This document shows, piece after piece, positions 21,537 through 33,730 of a stretch of 64,000 nt of DNA. Below the pieces are notes generated by a model. The model saw nothing but the letters and a program-made list of their open reading frames with translations, had not been told where the DNA came from and did no database searches. This DNA is from Macrosoma leucophasiata (Eukaryota; Arthropoda; Insecta; Lepidoptera; Hedylidae): the NCBI GenBank assembly GCA_036365455.1, contig JAWQUS010000010.1, positions 11,912,501 through 11,976,500 on the forward strand, written 5' to 3'. How positions within the stretch are numbered: the stretch's first letter is position 1; every line of letters starts with the position of its first letter. Both the position numbers and the translations under genes were made by a program.

Positions 21537-24500
21537 TTATAGAGCCCATACACGCACGTAATCAACTTGTAACGAAGCGTCCTGCCCATCGTTTCTGTCC
21601 AAATCCCATGTCGGTAGCCAATTCGATCGGGCATTCCAGAAGTCAGCCGGGGCCTGTGAATTTAAGTAATTTACTATTAAGCGTCTCTTTAGTAACTTGT
21701 CGCCAAAAAAAGTAGATAGGTTACTAAATAAGTATGTAGGTAGTTGAATGATCAATAACCAAATTTGACTGCGTATGTATTAGGTACATACTTAATATTT
21801 CGGTTACCTACATCTTTCTGTTTTGTTTTTTTAAATGCTATCAAATTAACTAACCGTAGGCGAGCCATTCCACCATGGTTTGGGGCTGGGATTGATTACT
21901 CCGTCAGGGAAGAAACCATTCGTGCCGCCGACCGCCAGGTTCATTATAATGTAGAACTGAAAATATTTAAATAATATGAATATGTGTTGAGTTTACCTAA
22001 TGTTTTTGTTAATTCGATTAACGTAACGGACGGACATGTAAGCCACATAGCTAGTGAATAGGTAGGTACTGCAGCCCACAGTTGATATAAAAAAAATCAA
22101 AGCAGTTGCGGGTGAAATAAAATAGTCGTTATTTATTTAAATATTGTCTCCAAGCAACTAATCGCAGCCTCATTACCTACTTGTATGTGTCTAAACAACC
22201 GTAAACTATCATCATTGCACTTGTTCTCATAATCTTAATTGTTCCGATTGATAAAAGAATAACGAAGTCGAAAACATGTTTGGATAAGATTTTTGATTGT
22301 TAATCAGTTAATAAATCGTATCTGTAGTTAAAATGCAGAATCACCTTTTGATCAAACGGCGCCATCTTAGATCCATATCGCCATGGATTCTCTGTATTAG
22401 GGTTACTGTTAAAGCCACCAAAATCCCAGAAACCACCGTTGCCAGGTGTGACGCGACCTAGTTCCACGTCATCGATACTGAATCTGATGAAATCTGTAAA
22501 CAAATAATGACAAAAAGTATCCTGGTCAATCCTGAACTAATTAAGTGGGTCACGGGCTACGACCGATTTATTGTTGTTAGCAAAACTAAATGATTCTGTT
22601 ACTGAAAAGTTATCAATGTGTCAATGGTCACTCACTGCTTATTTATTAAAAAAACCGGCCAAGTGTGTGTTGGGCACACGTGCAATGATACCTTATCGTT
22701 TTTATGTAGGTACCTACCTTTAATGTATAGGTTGATCGACTATTACTCGATTTACTCGTAATGTTGTAAAGCCCACTTATGCTATTACCACACTCTAAGA
22801 ACATACTTATTATATTGTGCTTTTACCATGAACTAGCGATCACCCAATGGTCGAAATTCGATCGCAATAGGTACATGCATAAAATTTAACTAACTTTGAA
22901 TTCTACAACGCACCTCTAATGGTGAAACCGTTTTACCACAGGCTTGTAGATACGCAGCACATGTAATTAATTTGTTGTATTGTCAAATGCATGGTAGTGT
23001 GCGAAAGTATTTATAAATGCATGGTAGTATGTGTAATGTTTTATTTATTGATTTAATGTAGGTACTTTATAAGCAATATTATTGAAAAATATAAAAAGGG
23101 ATCCAAAGTTTTTTCTTCACGTATTTAGACGCGTTTCATAATCAAAATATGATTATGAAACACGTCCAAATATCATCATTTAGCTTACAGAGTACAACAG
23201 AGCCTCGTGACAAACGAAAATAAGCACTTTAAAACTTTTATTATAGACCTATTCAACACTGCACCAAAAATGGGATGCGCGAGAAAAAATAACATGCTTA
23301 CCTCACGTGTAAGTACCCTAAATAAATATTATTCAAGATATTATTTGACCACTTTGTTGGTATGACTAATAGGTAGGTATATTTAAGCCAAATTACAGCT
23401 TTCTTGTACGATCAAAGTCCGTGAACTGCGGACAGACAGATTATCACGATTAACGCGAAACTCCATAGTTTCCCACGTCCGTTCCATCCGAGTTCCGTAG
23501 CCTACAAGGAACCCTTGTTCCTTGTATTATACGAAACCCTAAAAAACGTAGGTTGTTTGTTGCTTTGCAATTGTCGGCGTTTACATATATGTATGCATGA
23601 ATACACGATTTACTTATTAACCTTTCTGGAAAAACAGGCGCGAACCTGGGTTAGGTTAGGGTTACCTACCTGGTGTCCATTCCAGTTGATACCGGTGAAA
23701 TTGGCTGTTATAACCATTGCTGTTTCTTCTAACCCAGTGAGCACGATACCATGAGTTTAACCCAGGGTACGGCCCGAAGTGCAGCGTAGATCCAGCCTCA
23801 TGTGTGCCGATGTTCACACCATTAAGGAACATGTTACGATTGCCTCGAGACTCCACCAAGTCGATTTCGCCCGATGATGGCCAGGTACCGTATACGTTAT
23901 AGGCCGGCATTAACCAGATGGCTGTGAACACGCGATAGAATCGTATAAGTAGAGGGTGGTAAGAACTTCAAAATATGAAATATATAAATCATTATCAGTG
24001 TTAATACTCTGTTTTAAAATAGGTATTAGTTCGAGTACAAATGGTTCATATAATTATGCACATACAAATAGATATTATTATCACACATTTAGATTAAAAA
24101 TGAGGATATTACTACCGATATTAAGTACCTATGTTTTATATTTGTATCCATAGATCTTTTTGATATAGTTAGGCGGGTTTCATTTTCGTATTTACATAAT
24201 ATTACCTGGCCATAACCAGTCCCCAGCGGGCATTTTAGCGCGAACTTCGACGCGGCCATAGCGGAAGCTGAAAGAATTGACAGTTCGGAGACGGGCGCTC
24301 TTGACCGGATTCAAAATGTTTGTCGGTGTGCCTGTGCGTTCGCAACCCCACCATTGAGGATTCGTGCACCTGAAAAAAGTAAATAGACATATATTTATAA
24401 TATTTATATTTTTCGCAATAACACATGTAAGTGAACTTAAGAAATTAAAGAAAAACGGGAAAGAAAATTTTGACTTCGGGTAGGAATCGAACCTGCGACC

Positions 24501-27500
24501 TCAGAATAACCAGTCCAGCCGCTTAACCACTAAGCCACCACCACCTTAGCCTCTGTGCCAGAACCGGACATAGGTCTGTTGCAAGTCGTCACGAGCGCAC
24601 ACGGTGCGACATTAAGTCGCGAGTGATCAGACGTCGTTCCGCTTGTAATTAGTTTATCTGTATTTTATAGAAAGAAGAAGAATTGTTGTAGAATCCAGCT
24701 CACCCAAAACATTATAACAAATTAAAGAAAGACGACACTTGGGATAGCTTCGTTACTCGACAGCGAAAGAAAAATATGTAAAAGGAAAATGTCAGTTTAC
24801 AGTGGAGCATAGAGTTTTGACGAGCATGCTAAACTGATTTTAGAACACAGCGTAACATGATCGATGTGGAACACGCTCGATGCGAATGTTACATTACATC
24901 TCGTAACGTTGGTCCGTCCGTACCAACCTTAAGAAAAACATTTTCTGAAGCTTTCAGGATCGTATTTTGACATCCAGTTTTCGTAATAGTAAGCATTTTC
25001 AACTGCATGCTTATTTGACGCGTAAATATATACATACCTACATATATCCAACTGTAAGAAATAATGTACATCGAGCTTAGCAAGGAGACTTCGGCCACAC
25101 CGCGGACACACCGCCAAAATTCCATACAAACGCTCAATTTGGTCTCTTTTACACAGCCATCAATCAGTGACGTGTACTTACACGTGCACCTGTGTGCGTA
25201 GCACGTAGAAAATACCAACCGTCGCCCATAAGAGGGGAGGAGGTTGGATGATGCGGGGAAATCGGGCGGGACGTCGAAGTGTCCATTCTATACGTAGTAT
25301 TATTACATATTCTCTGCTTCGGTTTATATCGGGTCTGTAGAGTAAGCTGCGTTGTGTCGTTGATGGTAGAGCGTTATCTTTTTCGCACCTCACCAATATG
25401 ACGTTTGTCCACCATTTTGATCAAGTATTGACCAATACCGGACTATCAGTGCTTACGTAGACAGTGTGTAGCAGAGATAACGCTCTACGAAGTCGAAATA
25501 ATAATATTTCTTGATGAGCACTGTAGTTCACTGTACCATACCTACTACTTTGTAAAAACTCAAAAACTCACTCTACATTATTACGTATTATAGGTAAATA
25601 CTAATCAATTTATTTTATCTAATCGAAATTTCTGTTTATCAAACATCAGACTTTTATCAATAAAAGTATTAAGAATTGCGTTTTGATTTAATTGATCATC
25701 TCCAGGCGACTCAGGGGAGGTCTTTCGGCTGAAGTGGTGATGATGATGAAGTAATTGGGAAAGACGAGTAATCAGTCATAAAAAATGATAGATATCTAAA
25801 TACCTACCTACCGTATCCAACAAGAAATAATGCACATCGACCTCAGGAAGAGACGTCGGCTTATTTCGGATCTGTAGGTATAGTGTTATCTCTTTCGCAC
25901 CTTACCTATTTAACATCTGTCGACCATTTTGATCAAGTTTTGACCAATACCGGACTACGGATGCTTACGTAGGCAGTGTGCAGCAGAGATAATGCTCTAT
26001 GAAGCCGAAACTAGCCGATCGTCTCTTTCATAGGCTCGATGTGCATTATTTCATGATGAGCAATGTACCTTTTTAAGTAATGAAGGTGGCAAACAAGCTT
26101 GCAGTTCACATTGATGTTAAGTGATGACTGCAGCCTATAGTGCCATATAGACACCCGCACATCGACCAAAAATCAAAATGCAGATGTGTTGCCACCCCTG
26201 AGACCTTAGTTTTTTTGTCTCTGTGATAGTTATTACTGGGCCATACATTACCATCTAACCGGAACACGATAGTGCCGAACACTACCATTTGGCGGTAGAT
26301 AGATTAGGTAATGCGGTGTTGCCTACGTCCTCGAGATCCTACACTGGAACTCTACCACCACCAAAACCTGTGAACCTTATATTGTCAAACATCAAAATTG
26401 ATCAAATGTTGTATGCAATCGCTCACTTTGCTCAGTGCTTTGTCTGAGTTTGTCTCATCGACGACACAACGCAGCTTAGTTCTATCGTCGATGTGCTGTC
26501 TACTTCAATTGAGCTCAAATCTGCTCAAATCCGGGGTGCAAGTTTTTTATTGTAAGTACTTCTTTTTTTATAGTTAGTGGCATCGCTGCCAGTGTCAAGT
26601 AAAACGATATTTCGTATTCGTATTTATGCAGCGTAAAGATTAGTATCAATCAGTCAGTCAATTATTTATTGTAGAACTTTTACAATTATGGTTTTGAGGC
26701 ATTCTGAAAGGCCGAGTTTTCGCACTATTATACACGCGGTGGTGCCTACGCTCGCGAGCGAGTAAAAATACCTGTCAGCAGGAGCTCCACCTTCGACGTT
26801 AAGATGGCCGCTTGAAAGGAATGGTTCTCCAAATTGATCAGAAGTCATTGATGGGCGTATGAAGAGCAATCCGCTGTGTGTGAAAGAATTTGTTCGGTTG
26901 TTATTGTAGTATTGAAACTCCCAATTCTGTGAATCAAAATGAGAAATATACCAATAACATATTCATTAATTATTATAATAATAAATAAGTGAAATAATAA
27001 AATACGCTTACACTCAAAGCCCCACAGTAGGTATAAACCTGTGTCGGGGTACCCACCATAGTAGATAATAAATCTATGGTCCCCACCAAGACCAGAGGTC
27101 AAAATGCAGATGCGTTACCATTCTTGAGGCCTAAGGTGTTATGGCTCTGTGCCGGAAATTACAGGACCGTATGTAGGAAAATAAGAAAATTCCGAAATAA
27201 AGTTTGCCAAATAAAACTTCGGCGAAAAGTTGGTTGCTAAATGCAAATTGGCGAAAAATATTTCGCCAAAAAGGCAGTACATCTTATTAGCCCCAGTCTT
27301 GTCTTCTGTTACGAAAATACTTACACCACCGCCAGCAAGAGTGTTTTCATGCTGCCATTTTTCGAGATCAAACTCCTCGAAATCATCAGCAAAGATTAAA
27401 GCGCCCGAGCACACAGTGGCGGGTGCGTGAGTGCCGCTCACAGTCGTGAGACTGGGGGTGCAGGCTGCGCTCAGCGACACCAAGGCCGCTAGACAGCCCA

Positions 27501-27519
27501 GACTCAACAGAGACCACAT
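21537..27519 (-). CDS. Secreted beta-1,3-glucanase, GH16 (GNBP/beta-GRP family)
   Basis: Seven exons, 27519-27325, 26926-26772, 24369-24206, 23921-23670, 22493-22345, 21956-21855 and 21653-21537, join in phase to 377 residues. Residues 1-20 are a signal peptide (MWSLLSLGCLAALVSLSAAC). The remainder is a GH16 laminarinase-like domain: [40 protein letters not shown], then GEIDLVESRGN. The catalytic pair E190 and E195 with D192 is intact, unlike immune GNBP/beta-GRP proteins, which lose it. The N-terminal glucan-binding CBM39 domain of those proteins is absent. The C-terminus has NLAVGG and VDYVRVW. Likely role: hydrolysis of beta-1,3-glucan from fungi or plants, in gut fluid by analogy with lepidopteran midgut glucanases; tissue cannot be told from sequence. 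Confidence 0.94.
22494..23669 (-). other. Glucanase intron 4, no gene seen
   Basis: AT-rich intron. A short piece near 23495-23530 (GGAACCCTTGTTCCTTGTA) resembles a family D or related repeat fragment. No other feature was supported. Confidence 0.4.
24440..24550 (-). repeat. Diverged tRNA-like SINE in glucanase intron
   Basis: It carries GGTCGCAGGTTCGATTCC (box B-like) and GGCTTAGTGGTTAAGCGGC (box A-like). It shares the tail TTTCTTT...TTTTTCTTTAA with the foldback SINE family. The acceptor ends do not pair. Confidence 0.6.
25059..25520. mobile_element. Foldback element F1 with nested element G
   Basis: The outer parts (AAGAAATAATGTACATCGAG on the left; ATTTTGATCAAG, TTGACCAATACCGGACTA and ATATTTCTTGATGAGCA on the right) match the intact element at 25827-26060. 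The middle, about 25105-25310, matches 56520-56735 in inverse orientation (GACGTCGAAGTGTCCATTC, CGTAGCACGTAGAAAATACC), so one element sits inside another. It lies in the second glucanase intron. Confidence 0.65.
25827..26060. mobile_element. Foldback element F, intact copy
   Basis: Ends AAATAATGCACATCGA and TCGATGTGCATTATTT are inverted complements of 16 bases. The inner part contains ACCATTTTGATCAAG and ACCAATACCGGACTA. No coding frame. A nested relative lies at 25059-25520. Confidence 0.7.
26083..26362 (-). repeat. Family B repeat, copy
   Basis: Begins AAGGTGGCAAACAAGCTTGC and ends with CTCTACCACCACC; same family as 1-255 in opposite orientation. It lies in the glucanase intron 24370-26771. 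Confidence 0.75.
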
Positions 27520-27769
27520 TGCACTGTAAAAATCAACTTGTTAACCTCAAAAGCTTTATAACCTATAAAACCTATTATATCATTGCTCAAAAGTAAATTC
27601 TACTTAAAATAAATGCGAATGTTGTAAATATCAATTACCTTTCATCAAAACTAAATTAGTGCTAATTCCAATGTTGCTCTGCAGGTGATAGAACACCAGG
27701 AGCGCAGAAAATAATCTGCTACTAACTGTGTATGGTATTGTTTGGTGCTAAGACACTGGAAAATAACAA
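27520..27769 (-). other. Glucanase 5' flank
   Basis: The promoter and possible 5' UTR of the glucanase gene must lie here. No repeat family was recognised and no clear TATA-initiator pair was identified. Confidence 0.35.
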
Positions 27770-28340
27770 GATCCGCAAGTTTCTTAAGTTTCTTTTCATG
27801 TTTCTCTCTCTAGGTTCTTCTTCAATTTCTTAGGAAATTGATGATTTTGCGGATCTTGTTATCATCTGGTGACACATATAAATCACGTATACTATGGCGT
27901 GCACCTGCACTTCAGGCAGCTCGGGACCTCTACTATCGAGCGACAGATATCCTATAGTCCGACGCCCGATGGTAGGTACCTTCCACTGGCTCCGGTCACT
28001 CACTACACCAGGCGTCCCATACCGCCCGGGTGGAGTGGTCCATGGGCTCACAGTTCGGCCTCGGAAGAGCGGGAGTGTTAAAGGAGTTCGATTCTCAACC
28101 GCATCTCCGCGGCTCCACCATGTCCCCATCTGACGGCGGCTGGGGATATGGTGCAGGGCCAATGACATACCCGTAAACCTCTTCCCCAGCCGTCTCCTCA
28201 CCACAGCAGCGAGTGGCGGGCAGAGCCACACCGCTCCCTCGCTGGGCTCCTCATAGTTTCGTCGGTGTGGAGGACAACCACCGACTACTAAGCCCCCCCG
28301 CCACCACAAGGCGGAAGCCGCCAGGGGGGATTTATCAACT
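27763..28340 (-). repeat. GC-rich unclassified repeat
   Basis: A 500-base GC-rich block in AT-rich surroundings includes TGGTGGCGGGGGGGCTTAG and GTCCTCCACACCGACGAAAC on the minus strand. Near its left side AACAAGATCCGCAA and TTGCGGATCTTGTTATC form an inverted pair (about 27767 and 27848). A 159-codon frame crosses it without recognisable domains. It is probably a LINE or DNA transposon fragment. Confidence 0.45.
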
Positions 28341-29189
28341 GAGTCTTACTTGGGTTAAAACGAAAATATAATTGTAGATACCTATAAAAATGTTCAGTTA
28401 CAAAAAGAAATCAGTCTTTGAATCTTGAAAACGAAAATTTTTTTCGGAAATTTAGAAAATTTGTAATATTAATACTATTTCTTATAAAGCACGATTTCAC
28501 ATAGCATTTTTTTAGTATAAAATATTATACAGTCTTGTCATATGTATATGATGTAACATACCTGCCCAACGACGCGGTAAATTGTAAAAATGATTAGCAA
28601 GTTCATTTCAATTTATACCGATGTAAGAGATAACCGATTGAATGTTATGATTTAATCAACATCAATCTCTGTTATAGGTATAACCAATAAAGTCCATTTT
28701 CATGTACATAATTAACTAATAAATAAAACTCCCTGTCCGGTATCCGTGTGATGATAGGGGATTCCGTGGGTATTCATAATAGATCGGTGGGTGATGTAAC
28801 TATGTAGCTGGACTAGATTTTTTATGTTTCTCAGGAAATACCAAGTTATGCACTGATTCTGGTGAATATATTTTATTCAAAGATTTGATTGCGTGTTTTG
28901 TTTAATCAAATTATACCTACTTCTTAACCGAGTTCAAAAAACGAGAAGGTTCTCAATTCGGCCGGTATATATATTTTTTTTATGTATGTACGCGAATTTC
29001 GCCGAGATTTCTGAACCGATTTAATTTTTTCATTGATTTCGTATAGTCGTGTAATTATTTTTGTATCGACACACCTAAACAATTTAAAAAGGTATCTAAT
29101 TTTCACTAAGCTAAAAGAGTCAGATTTTACAAATTTAACAGATGTGTACATTAATCTAATTGACAATGCAGCAATAAACTAAAAAGTAT
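28341..29189. other. Intergenic, nothing recognised
   Basis: AT-rich sequence with no supported exon or repeat. CGAGTTCAAAAAACGAGAAG near 28930 resembles the edge of lepidopteran repeats but is too diverged to place. Confidence 0.35.
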
Positions 29190-29650
29190 CAAATAAATAT
29201 AACTACGTTAAGAAAAACCGACTACAAAACTGAAAAGAAAAAAATAATAATGATTTAATTGTAATTATATACTACCTATTATTTATATGTGCTATTTACT
29301 AATAGTTTTGAAGTCGGTGCCAAGCCAAAATCACTAAAGTAGGCATTTCATTGTATTAAAACGTAACTTCACGCCTGTAATCCCCGAAGGGGTAGGCAGA
29401 GGTGGAGGCATGAATTCAAGCATATATGCAAACACCCACGATTCGCCGGTTACATTTTGTTCAGTGAATTAATTTGCTGATATTTAAGTGATTAAAATAT
29501 AATTATTTGTTTCAGGCTTAGCACCGACTTCAAATCTATTGGTAAATAGCACATATAAATAATAGGTAGTATATAATTACAATTAAATCATTATTATTTT
29601 TTACTTTTCAGTTTTGAAGTCGGTTTTTCTTACGTAGTTATATTTATTGT
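29190..29650. repeat. Inverted repeat, 137-base arms
   Basis: Arms 29190-29326 and 29515-29650 are near-identical inverted copies, with GAAAAACCGACT at the outer side and GAAGTCGGTGC at the inner. The 188-base spacer contains an inverse fragment of the repeat seen at 6600-6775. Probably a non-autonomous element with a second repeat between its ends. Confidence 0.75.
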
Positions 29651-29945
29651 CTATTATATCTCGCGGGGTTGCGTTGTGGTAGGTATCATCACTGGCACGA
29701 AATCACGCAACAACACGTTCAATATTAGGATGTAGAGAGCATAAACTGCAAGGGTAGGTGTCGCTATTCATATTTCTAAACTAAATAGCTATTTTCGCTA
29801 TAATAATTATACACAGTAGAGTTACTAAAGGTAGAGTAATTGAAGAACTGAGATATGTGACTATGTGACACATTCGCTATCAAAGGCTTGAGTATATTAA
29901 ACTTATCCAACATCTAATGATATATATATATATAAGTATCCAATA

Positions 29946-30321
29946 TCTATATACATATAATAAAACAGTAAAATTCGCGTGTCTGTATATTGTATATATT
30001 TACGAAAAACCAATTGGGGGCGATGTTCAAATAGTATTAGAACACTTTTCAATAATATAAAATTTTTTGTCTGTCTGTTTGTCCCTTTGTCCAGGCTAAT
30101 CTCCGAAGATACTGGACGGATTCGAATGAAACTTTTTGTGGTGTATAGATAGATACCAAGCCTGGCCAACATTTAGGCTACTTTTTACTGCGGGAAAATC
30201 ACTAATTCCCACGGGAATCTCTACATTTAATTTCATTTTCCTATACAAATAGTCCGTATCTATCAAAACTTTGACACATTATTTCATTGTGAGGCAATAC
30301 GAAGTTTGCCGGGTCAGCTAG
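29946..30321 (+). mobile_element. Short non-autonomous Helitron
   Basis: Starts TCTATATACATATAATAAAA after an A and ends GCCGGGTCAGCTAG before a T, the Helitron insertion pattern. A small hairpin GGCAA/TTGCC precedes the CTAG end. The 5' end matches that of the element at 57503-58169. Confidence 0.7.
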
Positions 30322-30681
30322 TTATAAATATGTGCAGAGTAAACCAGGTCCGGATTTTCTTAACTGATCTCTGAGTCCTCAATATTCAGTTTTACAGTTT
30401 TATTATTATATATGTTTTTAATAGGAGGAATGCGGAAAGTATAAGTATGAAGGCTTTTATATCCCACGGTTCGAGGGATTTTAAGCACAATTTTGTTTTC
30501 AGAATAGGTACCCTTTTTCTAACCCACAAAAATCAGTACACTTACGTAGGTACTGGACAAACCTCGTTTAAGCATAGCTGTTCTTGTTATATTACTTAAT
30601 AGATAATATGTTATAGGAAAAATAATTAAAGTGATTTTATGTAATTAATATGACTTTTTTATGTGGCACTTTTTTATGGTA

Positions 30682-30950
30682 GAAGGTGGCTAACAAGCAT
30701 GCAGTTCACATTAATGTTAAGTTATGACTGCAACCTATAGATATCTACACAAAAACCAATGGACTAAATTCAGAAGCGCTGCCTCCCCTAAGATCCTAAT
30801 TGTAATGTCTGTATTATAGTTATTACGGGCCCATACATTATCTTCTTACTGGAACACGACAGTGTTGAACACTACCATTTGGCGGAAGAAAGATAAGGTA
30901 ATGTGGTGGTGTACGCCCTCGAGTGCCTACACTGTAACTCTACCACCAGT
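30682..30950 (-). repeat. Family B repeat, copy
   Basis: Begins AAGGTGGCTAACAAGCATGC and ends CTCTACCACC, with the family B order of blocks in reverse orientation. Confidence 0.7.
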
Positions 30951-31639
30951 AGAAATCAAAAGTATTATTATGATAGAGTTATTCAAAGAGTATAAAAAAT
31001 ACTAGAGTTAATGATGATCACTCTATGATAATAATACTGTGATATGTTTTGTAAGAAACATGGCACAAGTAATAATAATAAGGCTAATTAAGATAATATA
31101 CCACGACCTAGGTAGGTACTTACATGAAAATTCTTCAATATAATTACTCCATGCTTATCCCACTTTATATTCAAATCTGCATCCTATTCAACTGTTTAGA
31201 AATATATGTTTACTATCTGTTCACGTTGGCAACGTATAATAAACTGCCAATAAAGAGGTTGTTTTGTTGGTGGGACGTAGGTATAAATAAACCAGTCTAC
31301 TCAGAGCATCAAGCAGTTATATACCTACCTAGCTATGAATATCGACTTGTTATCGCTAGGAAAATACAAAATGCAGACAGGCAGTTACTTTCCCGTCTAT
31401 ACACAACACAAAGAGAGCATTCAACCATAACTTGTTTACCTATTAACATAGCGTGTTCCTTTTTTGAATGGTTTTCCTCAAGTGGCATTCAGTCAGAGAT
31501 TTCAATGTAAATGTCGCGTATCTACTTTGGTTAGATGTAAATGCCGTACCAGGTAAGGTACCTACCGGATTAGGAGATTTTTTTACCATCTAACTGGAAC
31601 ACAGTACTTAGATGTAACTTCTTAAACTTTTACATTCAC
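30951..31639. other. Intergenic, one unassigned open frame
   Basis: Contains a 128-codon plus-strand frame at 31124-31510 with a hydrophobic start. It has no recognisable domain and is probably chance. No repeat was placed. Confidence 0.3.
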
Positions 31640-31767
31640 AGCTCCACACAAACACCCAGACCGGAAACAAATATTTGTAGGCCTTACAAATATTTGTTCT
31701 GGTGCGGGGATCGAACCCGCGACCTTTCGAATAAATCGGTGGTTTCGCACCGCTGGACTAGTCGGGG
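31640..31767 (-). repeat. tRNA-derived SINE family S, copy 2
   Basis: On the minus strand it reads CGACTAGTCCAGCGGTGCGA, a box-B-like GGTCGCGGGTTCGATCCC, then ACAAATATTTGTAAGGCC, as in the copy at 3790-4025. Confidence 0.75.
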
Positions 31768-31989
31768 TATTATTTTTGTTTTTGTACCGTTTCCTAATTT
31801 ATGTCGACTAACAAATATAACCCATGTCAGGTCCGTTATCGTAACGTAGCATCCTATAGTTGTTTTTAAGCCAAAACAATATCTATTGGAAATGAGTTCC
31901 AGTGTAACTCCTTATAATGAATTTATTGAAGTTAGGTAAGTATAAGATTCTGCGATACTGGAAATACACGCAAACAAAGTTACGAGCAT

Positions 31990-32258
31990 TTATTAGTGCG
32001 ATATTCACAGACCGTACTAAGAATTAACTTTAACTTACTAAATGGAATTGGTATTCTTAGTTTTAACTAATAACGTCAACTCAATTTCTGCCTCCGTTTG
32101 AGGTAAGAGATTGTGCATTATCGATATCATAATCCGTACACATGAGTTACCTACTATCAATATACAACTAAGAATATGGATTTCGAGGCGTCCTCATAAA
32201 GTATCTTATGCTGAGTGTGAGTCAAGAAATGTTTCGAGTAACGTCTAGAATATGGGTG
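31990..32258 (+). repeat. Composite repeat related to 6107-6399
   Basis: It has GTGCGATATTCACAGACCGT like the foldback MITE at 6230-6399, then ACAACTAAGAATATGGATTT and CGAGTAACGTCTAGAATATG like 6107-6229. It ends directly at the MITE at 32262. Confidence 0.6.
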
Positions 32259-32261
32259 TAA

Positions 32262-32398
32262 TGGCCGAATACGCAAACGTCACTCAATTTTAAGCAACCC
32301 TCAAATGTGCGCTATCTCTTATCGTTTGAACGTGTTTTATAAAGACAGAAGACTTTTAAGTCCCACTTAGATTTAAATGACGTTTGAGTATTTGGCCG
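32262..32398. mobile_element. MITE family M1, copy 2
   Basis: 137 bases with the M1 ends TGGCCGAATACGC and GAGTATTTGGCCG, flanked by TAA at 32259-32261 and 32399-32401. Confidence 0.85.
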
Positions 32399-32402
32399 TA
32401 AG

Positions 32403-33730
32403 AGTCGATTTTTCAATGCTTAGTTTGCTATGTTCTAAATCCTACAAGGAACCCTTATAGTGTCTCCATGTCCGGCCGTCCGACCATCTCTCTACAGTTT
32501 TGCTCAGAGATTATTAGTACTAGTAGGCTATAATTTGGCACATGAAAATACCTACATATTAGATATTTATGCTGACAAAGTGTTTAAAAATATTAGAGGA
32601 GGTTAAGTGGGGATGTAATTTTTATTTCTCACAAAACCCCATGTTATGTCGTTGGATAGGTATTTTAACAGAGGTCTTCCTAATGTTTTCTTTTCATAAT
32701 ATTAGGTATAAATACCTACAATACCTCCAAATTATTATAACGGTTAATGAGCCCACTTCGCCTTACCCGAGGCTTGCGGATATACGGAATAGGCTTGCGG
32801 ATATAAGGAATAGGTACCTATATAGTTCTATGATGTAACTGTACCTATTAAAGTTTGTGTTTAATATTTTTGTAAAATAATAAATAACCATGAAGGCCTC
32901 GGTGAATGTCAATGTTAGTTATTTACTATTCAATGATCAACATTGATGTTTTGTTAGATACCTACCTACTCCGAAGGCTAGGTCAGATAATTCCAAAAGT
33001 TTTGAAGAATACAGAAGACCAATTGATTAATAAATATTAACCAATTAATCGTTTTTTTTGTTTGTTTCCTTCTTTCTTTCTAATAGTTCTTTATTATTGT
33101 TATGACTTAAAAAAAATTGAACTCCTTTTTCTGGAGTTTCTGCTCTTAACGGATTCATAGTTTTTAAATTTTTTACATTCTGCGGATCCAATTTTGGGAG
33201 TCAGGAATTAATTTTTCTTTCTTAAGCTTTAAATTTCTATATATTTTTTAAATGAATTATAACACTTACCTACTTTGACTAGCTGGACATTGTAATCCAT
33301 TGGATACTCACAGCAGTAATTGCAGTAATCCTAGTAATAGACATGCATTATATTTCCTACTACACTATAATACCACAATACCTATCAGAGTAGAAGTCAT
33401 CGTTTTATTTATATCAAATCGACACGGACTTCATTGTGCGGCATAAAATATCTGTGCCAAGCATGTGCCAAGGTGTCTCGTGTATTGTCTAATGTCTATT
33501 ATTGACGTTTTTGATAAAATGATAAAATAATCGAAATTTTATAAAAATGGCAAATTTTAGTAAGTAATAATTGCACAATGCTAACGAGAGATATTTAAAT
33601 CATTTCGTATAAATAAATTTGTTCATGAATTGTAATGGGTGCAAGGTATGTTTCAATTATATTATATAACTATGAATAGCATTATCATAATAAATGCTCA
33701 GTGCAATTTTATACGTTTTATATTTTTCAG
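32403..33730. other. Intergenic and MAIP1 5' region
   Basis: Largely AT-rich with no exon seen up to about 33600. A likely 5' untranslated exon ends at 33645 (GGTGCAAG before GTATGT), spliced to the ATG exon at 33731. Its small upstream ATG at 33635 would give only four codons after splicing. Confidence 0.45.

Noticed and set aside
27830..28309. 159-codon minus-strand frame in the GC-rich block
   Set aside because: GC-rich repeats give long frames by chance. The translation has no domain and several other frames are open too.
31124..31510. 128-codon open frame as a gene
   Set aside because: No recognisable domain, AT-rich and hydrophobic composition typical of chance frames, no splice or promoter support, and it sits among repeats.
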